Source: UBA4615 sp046046245
GTDB lineage: Bacteria > Pseudomonadota > Gammaproteobacteria > Burkholderiales > Burkholderiaceae_E
DNA length: 62,631 bases
Reading direction: 5' to 3'
Assembly (NCBI GenBank): GCA_046046245.1
Contig: JBJOKE010000033.1
Coordinates: forward strand, 1-62,631
The notes below the pieces were generated by a model. The model made no database searches and was not told the origin of the DNA. It saw nothing but the letters and a program-made list of their open reading frames with translations. Each line of letters begins with the position of its first letter. Within the stretch, counting starts at the first letter, position 1. This document shows, piece after piece, positions 8,201-14,311 of the stretch. Made by a program: the position numbers and the translations under genes.

Positions 8201-8635
8201 TCAGGGAAACATCTGTCTGCCGTCGCCGATGATGTCGAGCGGCGTAACCGTTCCATCCGAGACGACGAGCATGAAGCCGGACGCAAACTGAAGCACCAAC
8301 GCCCGTGGTTCGCTAAGCGCGAGCACTCGCGTGATGCGTCCGAAGTGGGCTCCAGTCGGCGCGAACTGCGGCGTGTAGACATAACCCTGTAGCGTCGCTT
8401 TCGCGAAGCCGGACTCTCGGTACAGCCTCAACGCTTCTTCGAACGACGCGGTGATGTATCGCCGTACGTGAGGCTCCGCATCGATGGGGTCCACGAGTCC
8501 CTCAACGATGAACCAGACGTCGCTCGACACCTCGACGTTCGTCCATTGACGGACGCCTCGTTCCGAAGGCCCGAGCTTTCGATAGTCGCGTTCACGAGTT
8601 CGAAGCAACAAACTCTGGTCCATGGGCGCGTACAT
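8201..8635 (-). CDS. hypothetical 144-aa protein, first gene of XRE-linked pair
   Basis: Not recognised. It is a compact, mixed alpha/beta protein (DVWFIVEGLVDP, then HVRRYITASFEEALRLYRESGF, RITRVLALSEPRALVLQFASGF and LVVSDGTVTPLDIIGDG) with no membrane segment. The first ATG (8633-8635) touches a perfect 14-bp dyad, so the methionine four codons later (8623, MDQSLLL) may be the real start. A consensus TATAAT (8654-8659 read on the minus strand) with the dyad overlapping the expected transcription start suggests tight repression by the divergent XRE protein. The gene leads into the 249-aa gene after 8 bp. Confidence 0.6.
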   Translation of the reverse strand: MYAPMDQSLLLRTRERDYRKLGPSERGVRQWTNVEVSSDVWFIVEGLVDPIDAEPHVRRYITASFEEALRLYRESGFAKATLQGYVYTPQFAPTGAHFGRITRVLALSEPRALVLQFASGFMLVVSDGTVTPLDIIGDGRQMFP

Positions 8636-8636
8636 T

Positions 8637-8650
8637 CACAATATATTGTG
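8637..8650. promoter_or_regulatory. 14-bp perfect dyad, candidate XRE operator
   Basis: CACAATATATTGTG is perfectly self-complementary and lies in the 64-bp gap between the divergent XRE gene (start 8700) and the 144-aa gene (start 8635 or 8623). It is AT-rich, sits where RNA polymerase would start transcription toward the left, and has the length and symmetry typical of operators bound by small XRE dimers. Confidence 0.6.
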
Positions 8651-8653
8651 TGG

Positions 8654-8659
8654 ATTATA
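8654..8659 (-). promoter_or_regulatory. -10 element (TATAAT) of the orphan-pair operon
   Basis: Read on the minus strand, the six bases are an exact sigma-70 -10 consensus. With 17-bp spacing the -35 position (8677-8682) reads TCGAGT, which matches TTGACA at three positions only, so the promoter is probably of moderate strength. The operator-like dyad at 8637-8650 covers the predicted start point. Confidence 0.5.
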
Positions 8660-8699
8660 GCAACGCTGCGAGCCAGACTCGACCTGCCTTGGAAGAGTC

Positions 8700-8966
8700 A
8701 TGGACTTGCTTGTCGCGTTTGGCGAGGCGGTCCGGTCAGAGCGATTGCGGCGCGAATTGACGCAGCAACAGCTCGCAGAGCTGGCTGGACTGCACCACAA
8801 CTACATCAGCTTGATTGAGCGCGGGAAGACCGCCCCGGCGCTCGATACGGTGTTTGCGCTCGCCAAGGGCCTAGACTGCAGGGGTTCGAAGCTTGTTGAA
8901 GCCGCCGAAGCCCGGCTCAAGCGTTCTCAGACTCGAGCGCGGCCGCGCCGCGGTGCGTCGAGCTAG
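8700..8966 (+). CDS. XRE-family helix-turn-helix regulator
   Basis: An 88-aa protein that is almost entirely a lambda-repressor-like HTH: FGEAVRSERLRRELTQQQLAELAGLHHNYISLIERGKTAPALDTVFALAKGL (residues 6-57), followed by a basic tail. The family binds short inverted repeats as dimers and usually represses its own and neighbouring promoters. It is divergent from the 144/249-aa pair with a 64-bp intergenic region containing a perfect dyad, so it most likely controls that pair. There is no peptidase or toxin domain in the protein itself. Confidence 0.85.
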   Translation: MDLLVAFGEAVRSERLRRELTQQQLAELAGLHHNYISLIERGKTAPALDTVFALAKGLDCRGSKLVEAAEARLKRSQTRARPRRGASS

Positions 8967-8977
8967 AACCCGGGGGC

Positions 8978-9550
8978 TCAGTTCTTGCGCAGCCCCATAA
9001 CTCGCGAATGTTTGGGCAGCATCGCTTTGAGCAGTTCCATCTGGTCCGCAAGAATCTGGCGATTCTCCAGAATCAGGCCTTCCTGATGGCTGGGTACATA
9101 GGGAACGTAGAGCAGTTCCCAGCCAAGCTCTTCAAGGGTGTGAGCTCCCTTGCGCAGGTTGCACCCAAGGCAGCAGGCGCAGCAGTTGAGCCAGGAATCG
9201 CGACCACCTCGGGATAAAGGGACGATGTGGTCGCGGGTCAGCCCCTTGTACGAGACCTTGCCGCAGTAAGCGCACATGTATTGGTCGCGCCTGAATAGCG
9301 CAACGTTCGTCAGGCCAACCGTTGAGCGCCGGTTGTTCTCGGGGCTGCGCCCCTTGAGGACGAGGATGCTCTTGAGGGTGATGCTGGATTCGCGGCCGGT
9401 GATTCGGTTCGTTCCACCTCTGAAGGTGAATTCGTAGTCTCCGAACCCGTAAGCCACCTTGCCGAGCACATCCTGGGCAATCGCGTCCTGCCAGGTCAGC
9501 CAGCGAGATGGGTACCCGGTGCTGTCGACAGCAAGGAGGAGCGTGTTCAT
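8978..9550 (-). CDS. HNH endonuclease, island copy (intact)
   Basis: A 190-aa protein with an N-terminal domain of about 95 residues (LLAVDSTGYPSRWLTWQDA, then VAYGFGDYEFTFRGG) and a C-terminal HNH nuclease fold. The fold shows CAYCGK, the catalytic stretch TRDHIVPLSRGGRDSWLNCCACC and a closing CLGCNLRKG, giving two CxxC zinc knuckles, the catalytic His in DHIVP and the middle Asn. The start at 9550 is chosen because GGAGG lies 5 bases upstream; a TTG at 9562 is less likely. Stand-alone HNH proteins of this type are widespread and of uncertain function (repair, restriction or defence). It lies in the same direction as, and directly downstream of, the truncated host paralogue. Confidence 0.82.
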   Translation of the reverse strand: MNTLLLAVDSTGYPSRWLTWQDAIAQDVLGKVAYGFGDYEFTFRGGTNRITGRESSITLKSILVLKGRSPENNRRSTVGLTNVALFRRDQYMCAYCGKVSYKGLTRDHIVPLSRGGRDSWLNCCACCLGCNLRKGAHTLEELGWELLYVPYVPSHQEGLILENRQILADQMELLKAMLPKHSRVMGLRKN

Positions 9551-10104
9551 TGCGTCCTCCAATCAACTCGTGGTCTCAACGCGTGAGCGCCACGTCTTCG
9601 TCTCGACCGAGAAAGGCCTAGAAACTCGAGCCTTCTCGGCCGCCTACTTCGAACTCGTGGTTCAAATGGTCCGAAAAATCGGCAGGCCGAGACCACGTTC
9701 TGCCAGACGGTTCGCCCGCCTCGCGAGCTCGGGATCACGTGCTCCATCTCGAGCGTCGACCCGCCGAAGCGTCCGCCGCAGTAGGCGCAGACGTGCCGAT
9801 CGCGGGCGAAGACCATGGTGCGCGACAGCGCGGGCCGGTCCTCGGTGCCGCGGACCCTCCAGCGAGGCCCGTCGATCGCGATGATCGCGGCGATCTCGAG
9901 TTCCGAGCGGCGTCCATGCTCGCGGCTGATGCCGCCGCGCAGCACGATGCGGTCGTTGCCCAGCTCCCAGCGGACCTTGCCGCTCGCGTAGTAGCCGGCG
10001 GCGGACTCGTGGTCTACCCACCTCACCGGCGTGCCGGCGACGTCGAGAACGAGGATGTCGTGCATCGAACCATCCGCTCCGTGGGAAACCCGCTGGGCCA
10101 TCAT
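9547..10104 (-). pseudogene. host HNH endonuclease gene, 3' end lost at island junction
   Basis: GC-rich gene of the same family as the island HNH: MHDILVLDVAGTPVRWVDHES, YYASGKVRWELG, then CAYCGG and EMEHVIPSSRGGRTVWQNVVSAC. After that point (near 9680) the second zinc knuckle (CxxCN..K) expected next is replaced by an unrelated reading into lower-GC DNA (FFGPFEPRVRSRRPRR...), so the C-terminal part including zinc ligands is missing and the nuclease should be inactive. The genuine part is about 9681-10104, with the start at 10104 or, more likely, 10065 (MHDILVL). The cut coincides with the compositional boundary of the island, so insertion or an associated deletion removed the end. Confidence 0.75.
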
Positions 10105-10163
10105 ACCGTCGCCGTGCCCGGGGCGTACATCCGGCCTGCGGCCGCGCCGGGTACGATCCGGGC

Positions 10164-11174
10164 ATGGACCTGCCCCGCCTCCTGCTGATCGCCACCGGCG
10201 GCACGATCGCCGGCGCCGCCCCGTCCGCCGACCGGACCCAGGGCTACGTGCCGGGCGCGCTCCCGGTCTCCGCCCTGGTCGAGGCCGTGCCCGCGCTGCG
10301 CGGGCTCGCCCGCGTCGAGGCCGAGCAGCCGTTCTCGATCGGCAGCCAGCACATGACCTCGGCGCACCACCTGCGGCTCGTCGAGCGCGTGCGCGCGGCC
10401 CAGGCGGACCCGGGCCTCGCCGGCGTCGTGATCACCCACGGCACCGACACCATGGAGGAGACCGCGCTGCTGCTCGACCTGTGCTGCGCGCGACGGATCC
10501 CGGTGGTGCTGACCGGTGCGATGCGACCGGCCACCGCGATCGGCGCCGACGGTCCGATGAACCTCTACGCCGCGGCGGCGACCGCAGTGGACCCGGCCTC
10601 GCGCGGCGCGGGCGCGGTCGTGCTGATGAACGACCAGGTCTTCGGCCCGGACCGCGCGGCCAAGTCGCACACCTCGCGCACGGACGCCTTCGTCGCGCGC
10701 GACGGCGGCGCGCTCGCGACGATCGCCGACGGGCGGCCGCGCTGGCACGGGCCGGCCGCCGAGCCGGCGTCGCGGCGCCCCTCGCTCGCCGACGCGCTGG
10801 CCACGCTGCCGGCAGCGCTGCCGCGCGTCGACGTGATCGCCCAGCAGGTCGATGCCGACCCGGCGATCGTGCCCTTCCTGGTCTCGCGCGGCGCGAAGGG
10901 CCTGGTGCTGGCGGGCACCGGCCACGGCACGATGTCGGACCCGATGCGCGACGCGCTCGCATCGGCCGCGGCCGACGGCGTCCTCGTGGTCCGCGCGAGC
11001 CGGATCGCCACCGGGCCGGTGACGCACGGCGGCGGTGTCGACGACGACCGCCACGGCTTCGTGGCGGCGGGCTGGCTCACTCCGCACAAGGCGCGGCTGG
11101 TCGCGTCGCTCGCGCTCGCGGCCGGGCTGGACCGCGGCGCGACGGCGCGGCTGTTCGACGGGTTCTGCGCGTAG
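10164..11174 (+). CDS. ansA: L-asparaginase
   Basis: A 336-aa asparaginase that hydrolyses asparagine to aspartate and ammonia. Both family signatures are present: TGGTIAG at residues 11-17 with the nucleophilic Thr, and HGTDTMEETA with the second Thr-Asp pair; GAMRP and the AKSHTSRTDAF loop with the catalytic Lys also fit. No signal peptide is visible, so it is probably cytoplasmic. It is divergent from the damaged HNH gene and converges on ubiJ with 7 bp between the two stops. The symbol is by type; ansA and ansB cannot be separated reliably here. Confidence 0.9.
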   Translation: MDLPRLLLIATGGTIAGAAPSADRTQGYVPGALPVSALVEAVPALRGLARVEAEQPFSIGSQHMTSAHHLRLVERVRAAQADPGLAGVVITHGTDTMEETALLLDLCCARRIPVVLTGAMRPATAIGADGPMNLYAAAATAVDPASRGAGAVVLMNDQVFGPDRAAKSHTSRTDAFVARDGGALATIADGRPRWHGPAAEPASRRPSLADALATLPAALPRVDVIAQQVDADPAIVPFLVSRGAKGLVLAGTGHGTMSDPMRDALASAAADGVLVVRASRIATGPVTHGGGVDDDRHGFVAAGWLTPHKARLVASLALAAGLDRGATARLFDGFCA

Positions 11175-11181
11175 CGCCCGG

Positions 11182-11790
11182 TCAGCGCGCGCCGGCGGCC
11201 GACACGCGCGCCTCGACCCGCGCGAGCGTCTCCTCGAGACTGCGCAGCGCCTCCGACAGCGACCGCAGGTCCTCTCGACCCACCAGCTGCCGGTCTTCCT
11301 CGACGAGGAACTGGCGCATGCCGGTCTCGACGCGGCCGCGCAGGTCCTCGGCCTGGCGAGCGCCCTCGCGGGCGGTCTCGCCCATCCGGTGCGCGACGCG
11401 GTCGCCGACGACCCGGCTCAGGTCCTCCTCGACGTCCCAGCGCAGGTGCTGCGCGATCTCGCCGATCGCGGCGGCGACCATCACGTCGCCGTCGACCTTC
11501 AGGTGACCCGACAGGCCGCGCGCGCCGTCTCGCAGCACGCCGAAGAGCGCATCGATCGACGGCGTGAGCGACAGGGTGACCGTCGGCGACTCGACCTCGG
11601 CGACCTCGAGCGTGCCGGCCTCGGCGATCCGGGCGTCGGACGACACCGGACCGAGCGGCGTCGCGACGACGATCCGGACGGTGCGTCCGACATGGGCCCG
11701 CAGCCGGTCGCGTGCCCACTGCTGCTGGCGCAGCACGTGGTTCAGCGCGGACAGGGCGGTCTGCGCGAGCGGCAGCGGGACCCCTGCCAC
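11182..11790 (-). CDS. ubiJ: ubiquinone biosynthesis accessory factor UbiJ (SCP2 domain)
   Basis: A 202-aa protein with an SCP2-like lipid-binding domain (VPLPLAQTALSALNHVL, then LTPSIDALFGVLRDGARGLSGHLKVDGD) and a C-terminal helical tail ending in a coiled coil (EDLRSLSEALRSLEETLARVEARV). UbiJ organises the soluble ubiquinone-synthesis complex, probably by holding the hydrophobic intermediate. The GTG start at 11790 lies 5 bp after the Tim44-like stop. The preceding genes are Tim44-like, ubiE and DUF971, a common betaproteobacterial order. ubiB, which often follows, is absent here; asparaginase is found instead. Confidence 0.83.
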   Translation of the reverse strand: MAGVPLPLAQTALSALNHVLRQQQWARDRLRAHVGRTVRIVVATPLGPVSSDARIAEAGTLEVAEVESPTVTLSLTPSIDALFGVLRDGARGLSGHLKVDGDVMVAAAIGEIAQHLRWDVEEDLSRVVGDRVAHRMGETAREGARQAEDLRGRVETGMRQFLVEEDRQLVGREDLRSLSEALRSLEETLARVEARVSAAGAR

Positions 11791-11795
11791 GAAGC

Positions 11796-12824
11796 TCAGG
11801 CCTGAGACAGCTGCTGGATGCCGGCGAGCACCCAGCCGCCCGAACCGTCGGCCGGACGCGAGAAGTTCCAGACCTCGTCGAACGGCTCGGCGGCGGCACC
11901 GGCCTCCTCGCGCAGCATGCCCGAGAAGCGGACGCTGGCCAGATGCTCGGTCGGGCCGGCATCGACGCCGAGCAGCCGGCCGTCGAGCGTGACCACGTCG
12001 GTGCGGTTCGGCCGGCCCTGGCGCTCGTCGATCTCGAGCTTGAGCTCGGCGAACATCTCGGGGCTGGTGAACTCGCGCAGGTCCTGCGTGTCGCCGGCGT
12101 CGAACGCGGCCTGCAGACGGACGAAGTAGACCTTCGCATTGCGCACGAAGCCCTCGGCGTCGAAACCCGCCGGCACCGAGCCGGTCACCGGCTCGGCGAC
12201 GGCGCGGACCGCGTCGATCGGCTGGGCGGCCGAAGCCGAAGCAGGGGCCGAAGCCGGGGCCGGCGCCGCGGGCGCGGGCTGCCATGCCGGCACCGACGCC
12301 TCGTGGCCGAGGCCGGTGGTGGTGCGGTACGCACCCGCGAAGGCCGGCTGCGCCTGCGCGGCCGAGCGGCGCGACAGGATCATCCGCACGACGACGATCG
12401 CGACGAGCGCGAGCAGCGCCATCAGCATGAACGACGCGAGTTCCTCGCCGAAGCCGAGGTGGCTGGCGAGCGCGGCCAGGCCCAGGCCCGCGGCGAGGCC
12501 GGCGAGCGGCGCGAGCCAGCGCTTGCCGCCCGCGGCGGCGGCCGGCGCCGCGGCCGGCGTGGCGGGACGCGGCGCGGCGGCGGCGGCGGGCGCGGCCGGC
12601 GTCGCGGGCGCGGCCGACGGACCGGCAGGTGCCGCGCCCGACGCGCCCGAGGGCGCGCCCGACGGGCCGGACGGGGCCGCGTCGCGCTGCATCGTGCTGC
12701 TCGGCGCCTGCTTGCCGACGTTCTTGCCGCCGCCCACGCGCTTGGCCTCGGCGTCGGTGGCGACCAGGGTCGCGGTCATGAACACCGCGGCCAGGGCGAG
12801 GCCCAGTTTCCTGAGGGGGGTCAT
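11796..12824 (-). CDS. Tim44-like domain membrane protein
   Basis: A 342-aa protein. An N-terminal signal peptide (MTPLRKLGLALAAVFMTATLVATDAEA) is followed by a Pro/Ala/Gly-rich linker (about 35-100), two hydrophobic segments (WLAPLAGLAAGLGLAALASHLGFG and SFMLMALLALVAIVVVRMIL) and a C-terminal Tim44-like lipid-binding domain (AEGFVRNAKVYFVRLQAAFDAGDTQDLREFTSPEMFAEL). The ATG at 12824 is chosen because AGGAG lies 6 bases ahead; ATGs at 12830 and 12845 are too close to or upstream of that site. The Tim44-like family in bacteria is inner-membrane associated and of unclear role. Genomic linkage to ubiE/ubiJ is common and suggests membrane or quinone-related function. Confidence 0.85.
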   Translation of the reverse strand: MTPLRKLGLALAAVFMTATLVATDAEAKRVGGGKNVGKQAPSSTMQRDAAPSGPSGAPSGASGAAPAGPSAAPATPAAPAAAAAPRPATPAAAPAAAAGGKRWLAPLAGLAAGLGLAALASHLGFGEELASFMLMALLALVAIVVVRMILSRRSAAQAQPAFAGAYRTTTGLGHEASVPAWQPAPAAPAPASAPASASAAQPIDAVRAVAEPVTGSVPAGFDAEGFVRNAKVYFVRLQAAFDAGDTQDLREFTSPEMFAELKLEIDERQGRPNRTDVVTLDGRLLGVDAGPTEHLASVRFSGMLREEAGAAAEPFDEVWNFSRPADGSGGWVLAGIQQLSQA

Positions 12825-12938
12825 CGTCATCTCCTTCTCGAGCACGTCAGTACAGGTGAGGGCGCGGTGAGGCGCTGCAAGGGCACGGCCCGCACGGGCC
12901 CAGCGAGAACGCAGTGTGGCCCGAAGCCGACCGGCTCA

Positions 12939-13751
12939 CTAGAATTTCACACCTTCGTGCAGGGCCACAACCCCCAGCGTCAGGTTGTGCCATCGGACCC
13001 TGCCGAATCCGACCCCTTCCATCATCGCCGCGAGGGTCGGCTGGTCCGGGTGCATCCGGATCGACTCGGCGAGATAGCGGTAGCTGTCGGCATCGCCCGC
13101 GACCAGTTGCCCGAGCCGCGGCAGCACGCCGAACGAATAGGCGTCGTAGGCCGGTGCGAGCGGCTTCCAGACGCGCGAGAACTCGAGCACGAAGAGCCGG
13201 CCGCCCGGCCTGAGCACGCGCAGCATCTCGCGCAGCGCGTTCTCCTTGCGCGTCATGTTGCGCAGGCCGAAGGCGACGGTGACCAGGTCGAAGCGGTTCG
13301 ACGGGAACGGCAGCGCCTCGGCGTCGCACTGCGCGACCGGCAGCACCCGGCCCTCGTCGAGCAGGCGGTCGCGGCCCACGCCGAGCATCGACCCGTTGAT
13401 GTCGGTGAGCCAGACCTCGCCCTCCGGGCCGACCCGCTTCGCGAAGGCGCGGGCGAGGTCGCCCGTGCCGCCGGCGATGTCGAGCACCTTCATGCCGGGC
13501 CGCAGCGATGCGTGCCGGACGGTGAAGGCCTTCCACGCCCGATGCAGACCGGCCGACATCAGGTCGTTCATGACGTCGTAGTTCGACGCGACCGAGTCGA
13601 AGACCTGCGCGACCTTGCCCGCCTTCTGGCCGACGGGCACGTCGGTGAAGCCGAAGTGGGTGGTCGGTCCGTCGGCGGGCGCGCCCGGCGACGGGGTGGC
13701 GCCGCCCTCGGGCGCCGACCCGCGGGCGGCGTCGTCGCGCGGGGCGCTCAC
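12939..13751 (-). CDS. ubiE: ubiquinone/menaquinone biosynthesis C-methyltransferase UbiE
   Basis: A 270-aa SAM-dependent methyltransferase that methylates the benzoquinol ring in ubiquinone synthesis. Motifs: THFGFTDVPVGQKAGKVAQVFDSVASNYDVMND near the N-terminus, the SAM-binding VLDIAGGTGDLARAFA, and family signatures AFGLRNMTRKENALREMLRVLRPGG and YRYLAESIRMHPDQPTLAAMM. The GTG start at 13751 overlaps the DUF971 stop by 4 bases (GTGA), supporting it. A low-complexity acidic/Gly-rich N-terminal extension of about 30 residues precedes the conserved part. Confidence 0.95.
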   Translation of the reverse strand: MSAPRDDAARGSAPEGGATPSPGAPADGPTTHFGFTDVPVGQKAGKVAQVFDSVASNYDVMNDLMSAGLHRAWKAFTVRHASLRPGMKVLDIAGGTGDLARAFAKRVGPEGEVWLTDINGSMLGVGRDRLLDEGRVLPVAQCDAEALPFPSNRFDLVTVAFGLRNMTRKENALREMLRVLRPGGRLFVLEFSRVWKPLAPAYDAYSFGVLPRLGQLVAGDADSYRYLAESIRMHPDQPTLAAMMEGVGFGRVRWHNLTLGVVALHEGVKF

Positions 13752-14245
13752 GAGCGCGGCCGCGACAGCGCGGTCGCGTTCAGCGGCGCGGTGGCCGCGG
13801 GCGCCGACCCTGCGGCAGCACCCGCCGAGGATGCGGGGCCGCTGCGGGCCACGACCGGACCGTTGCCGAGCGCCGGGTCGCGACTCGCGCCGGCCGCCTG
13901 CAGCCGGTCGAGATACTCCTGCCAGAGACGCTCCTGATGGGACCCGAGCCAGTGCAGGTAGTCCCACGAGTAGATGCCGGTGGCATGCCCGTCGCTGAAG
14001 CGCGGCTGGACCGCGTAGTGCCCCACCGGCTCGACCGCCTCGATGCCGACCTCGCGCTTGCCCACCTGGAGAACCTCCTGTCCCGGCCCGTGGCCGCGGA
14101 CTTCGGCGGACGGCGAGTAGACGCGCAGCAGTTCGAAGGGCAGGCGGAAGGCCGCACCGTCGGAGAACGCGATCTCCAGGATGCGGGACTGCGTGTGGAC
14201 GACGATCCGCGTCGGCGTCGGGGTGCCCTGTTCGAGGCCGGCCAT
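13748..14245 (-). CDS. DUF971 protein (gamma-butyrobetaine hydroxylase-like N-terminal domain)
   Basis: A 165-aa protein whose first 110 residues form a DUF971 domain (RILEIAFSDGAAFRLPFELLRVYSPSAEV, VGHYAVQPRFSDGHATGIYSWDYLHWLG); the remainder is a disordered Ala/Pro/Ser tail. The domain is found alone in bacteria and at the N-terminus of eukaryotic gamma-butyrobetaine hydroxylases; related small proteins have been connected with Fe-S handling. It is first in the DUF971-ubiE-Tim44-ubiJ set and is translationally coupled to ubiE through a GTGA overlap. Confidence 0.88.
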   Translation of the reverse strand: MAGLEQGTPTPTRIVVHTQSRILEIAFSDGAAFRLPFELLRVYSPSAEVRGHGPGQEVLQVGKREVGIEAVEPVGHYAVQPRFSDGHATGIYSWDYLHWLGSHQERLWQEYLDRLQAAGASRDPALGNGPVVARSGPASSAGAAAGSAPAATAPLNATALSRPRS

Positions 14246-14311
14246 CGTGGGTTCGGGGGGGAGATCGGAAGAGCGGCGATGGTATCGCGAATCGCCGGCC
14301 GGGCCGGCGGA

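Larger units (their letters stand above)
61..9680. mobile_element. GMT-type genomic (defence) island, left end truncated
   Basis: The stretch is clearly less GC-rich than the DNA right of 9.7 kb. It begins with gmtZ/gmtX recombination-module genes and carries a sigma-like/129-aa/ImmA-IrrE set, a CBASS operon, an XRE-controlled orphan pair and an HNH endonuclease. The right boundary is placed near 9680, where a GC-rich HNH gene on the minus strand loses family similarity just after its VVSAC residues. The left boundary lies between the palindrome ending at 60 and the stop codon at 117-119 ahead of truncated gmtZ. gmtY is absent, so the element is probably not self-mobile. Gamma-mobile-trio islands are known to carry anti-phage cargo; assigning this island to that class is inference from gmtZ and gmtX. 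No terminal repeats were recognised. Confidence 0.7.

Noticed and set aside
9640..9670. tRNA T-loop-like GGTTCAAAT next to the island junction, considered as a tRNA attachment site
   Set aside because: No acceptor, D or anticodon arm can be folded around it and no duplicate is found at the left edge.
9671..9682. CCGA-AAAA-TCGG inverted repeat at the junction
   Set aside because: Four-base arms are too short to claim an attachment site or terminator; noted only as a marker of the composition change.
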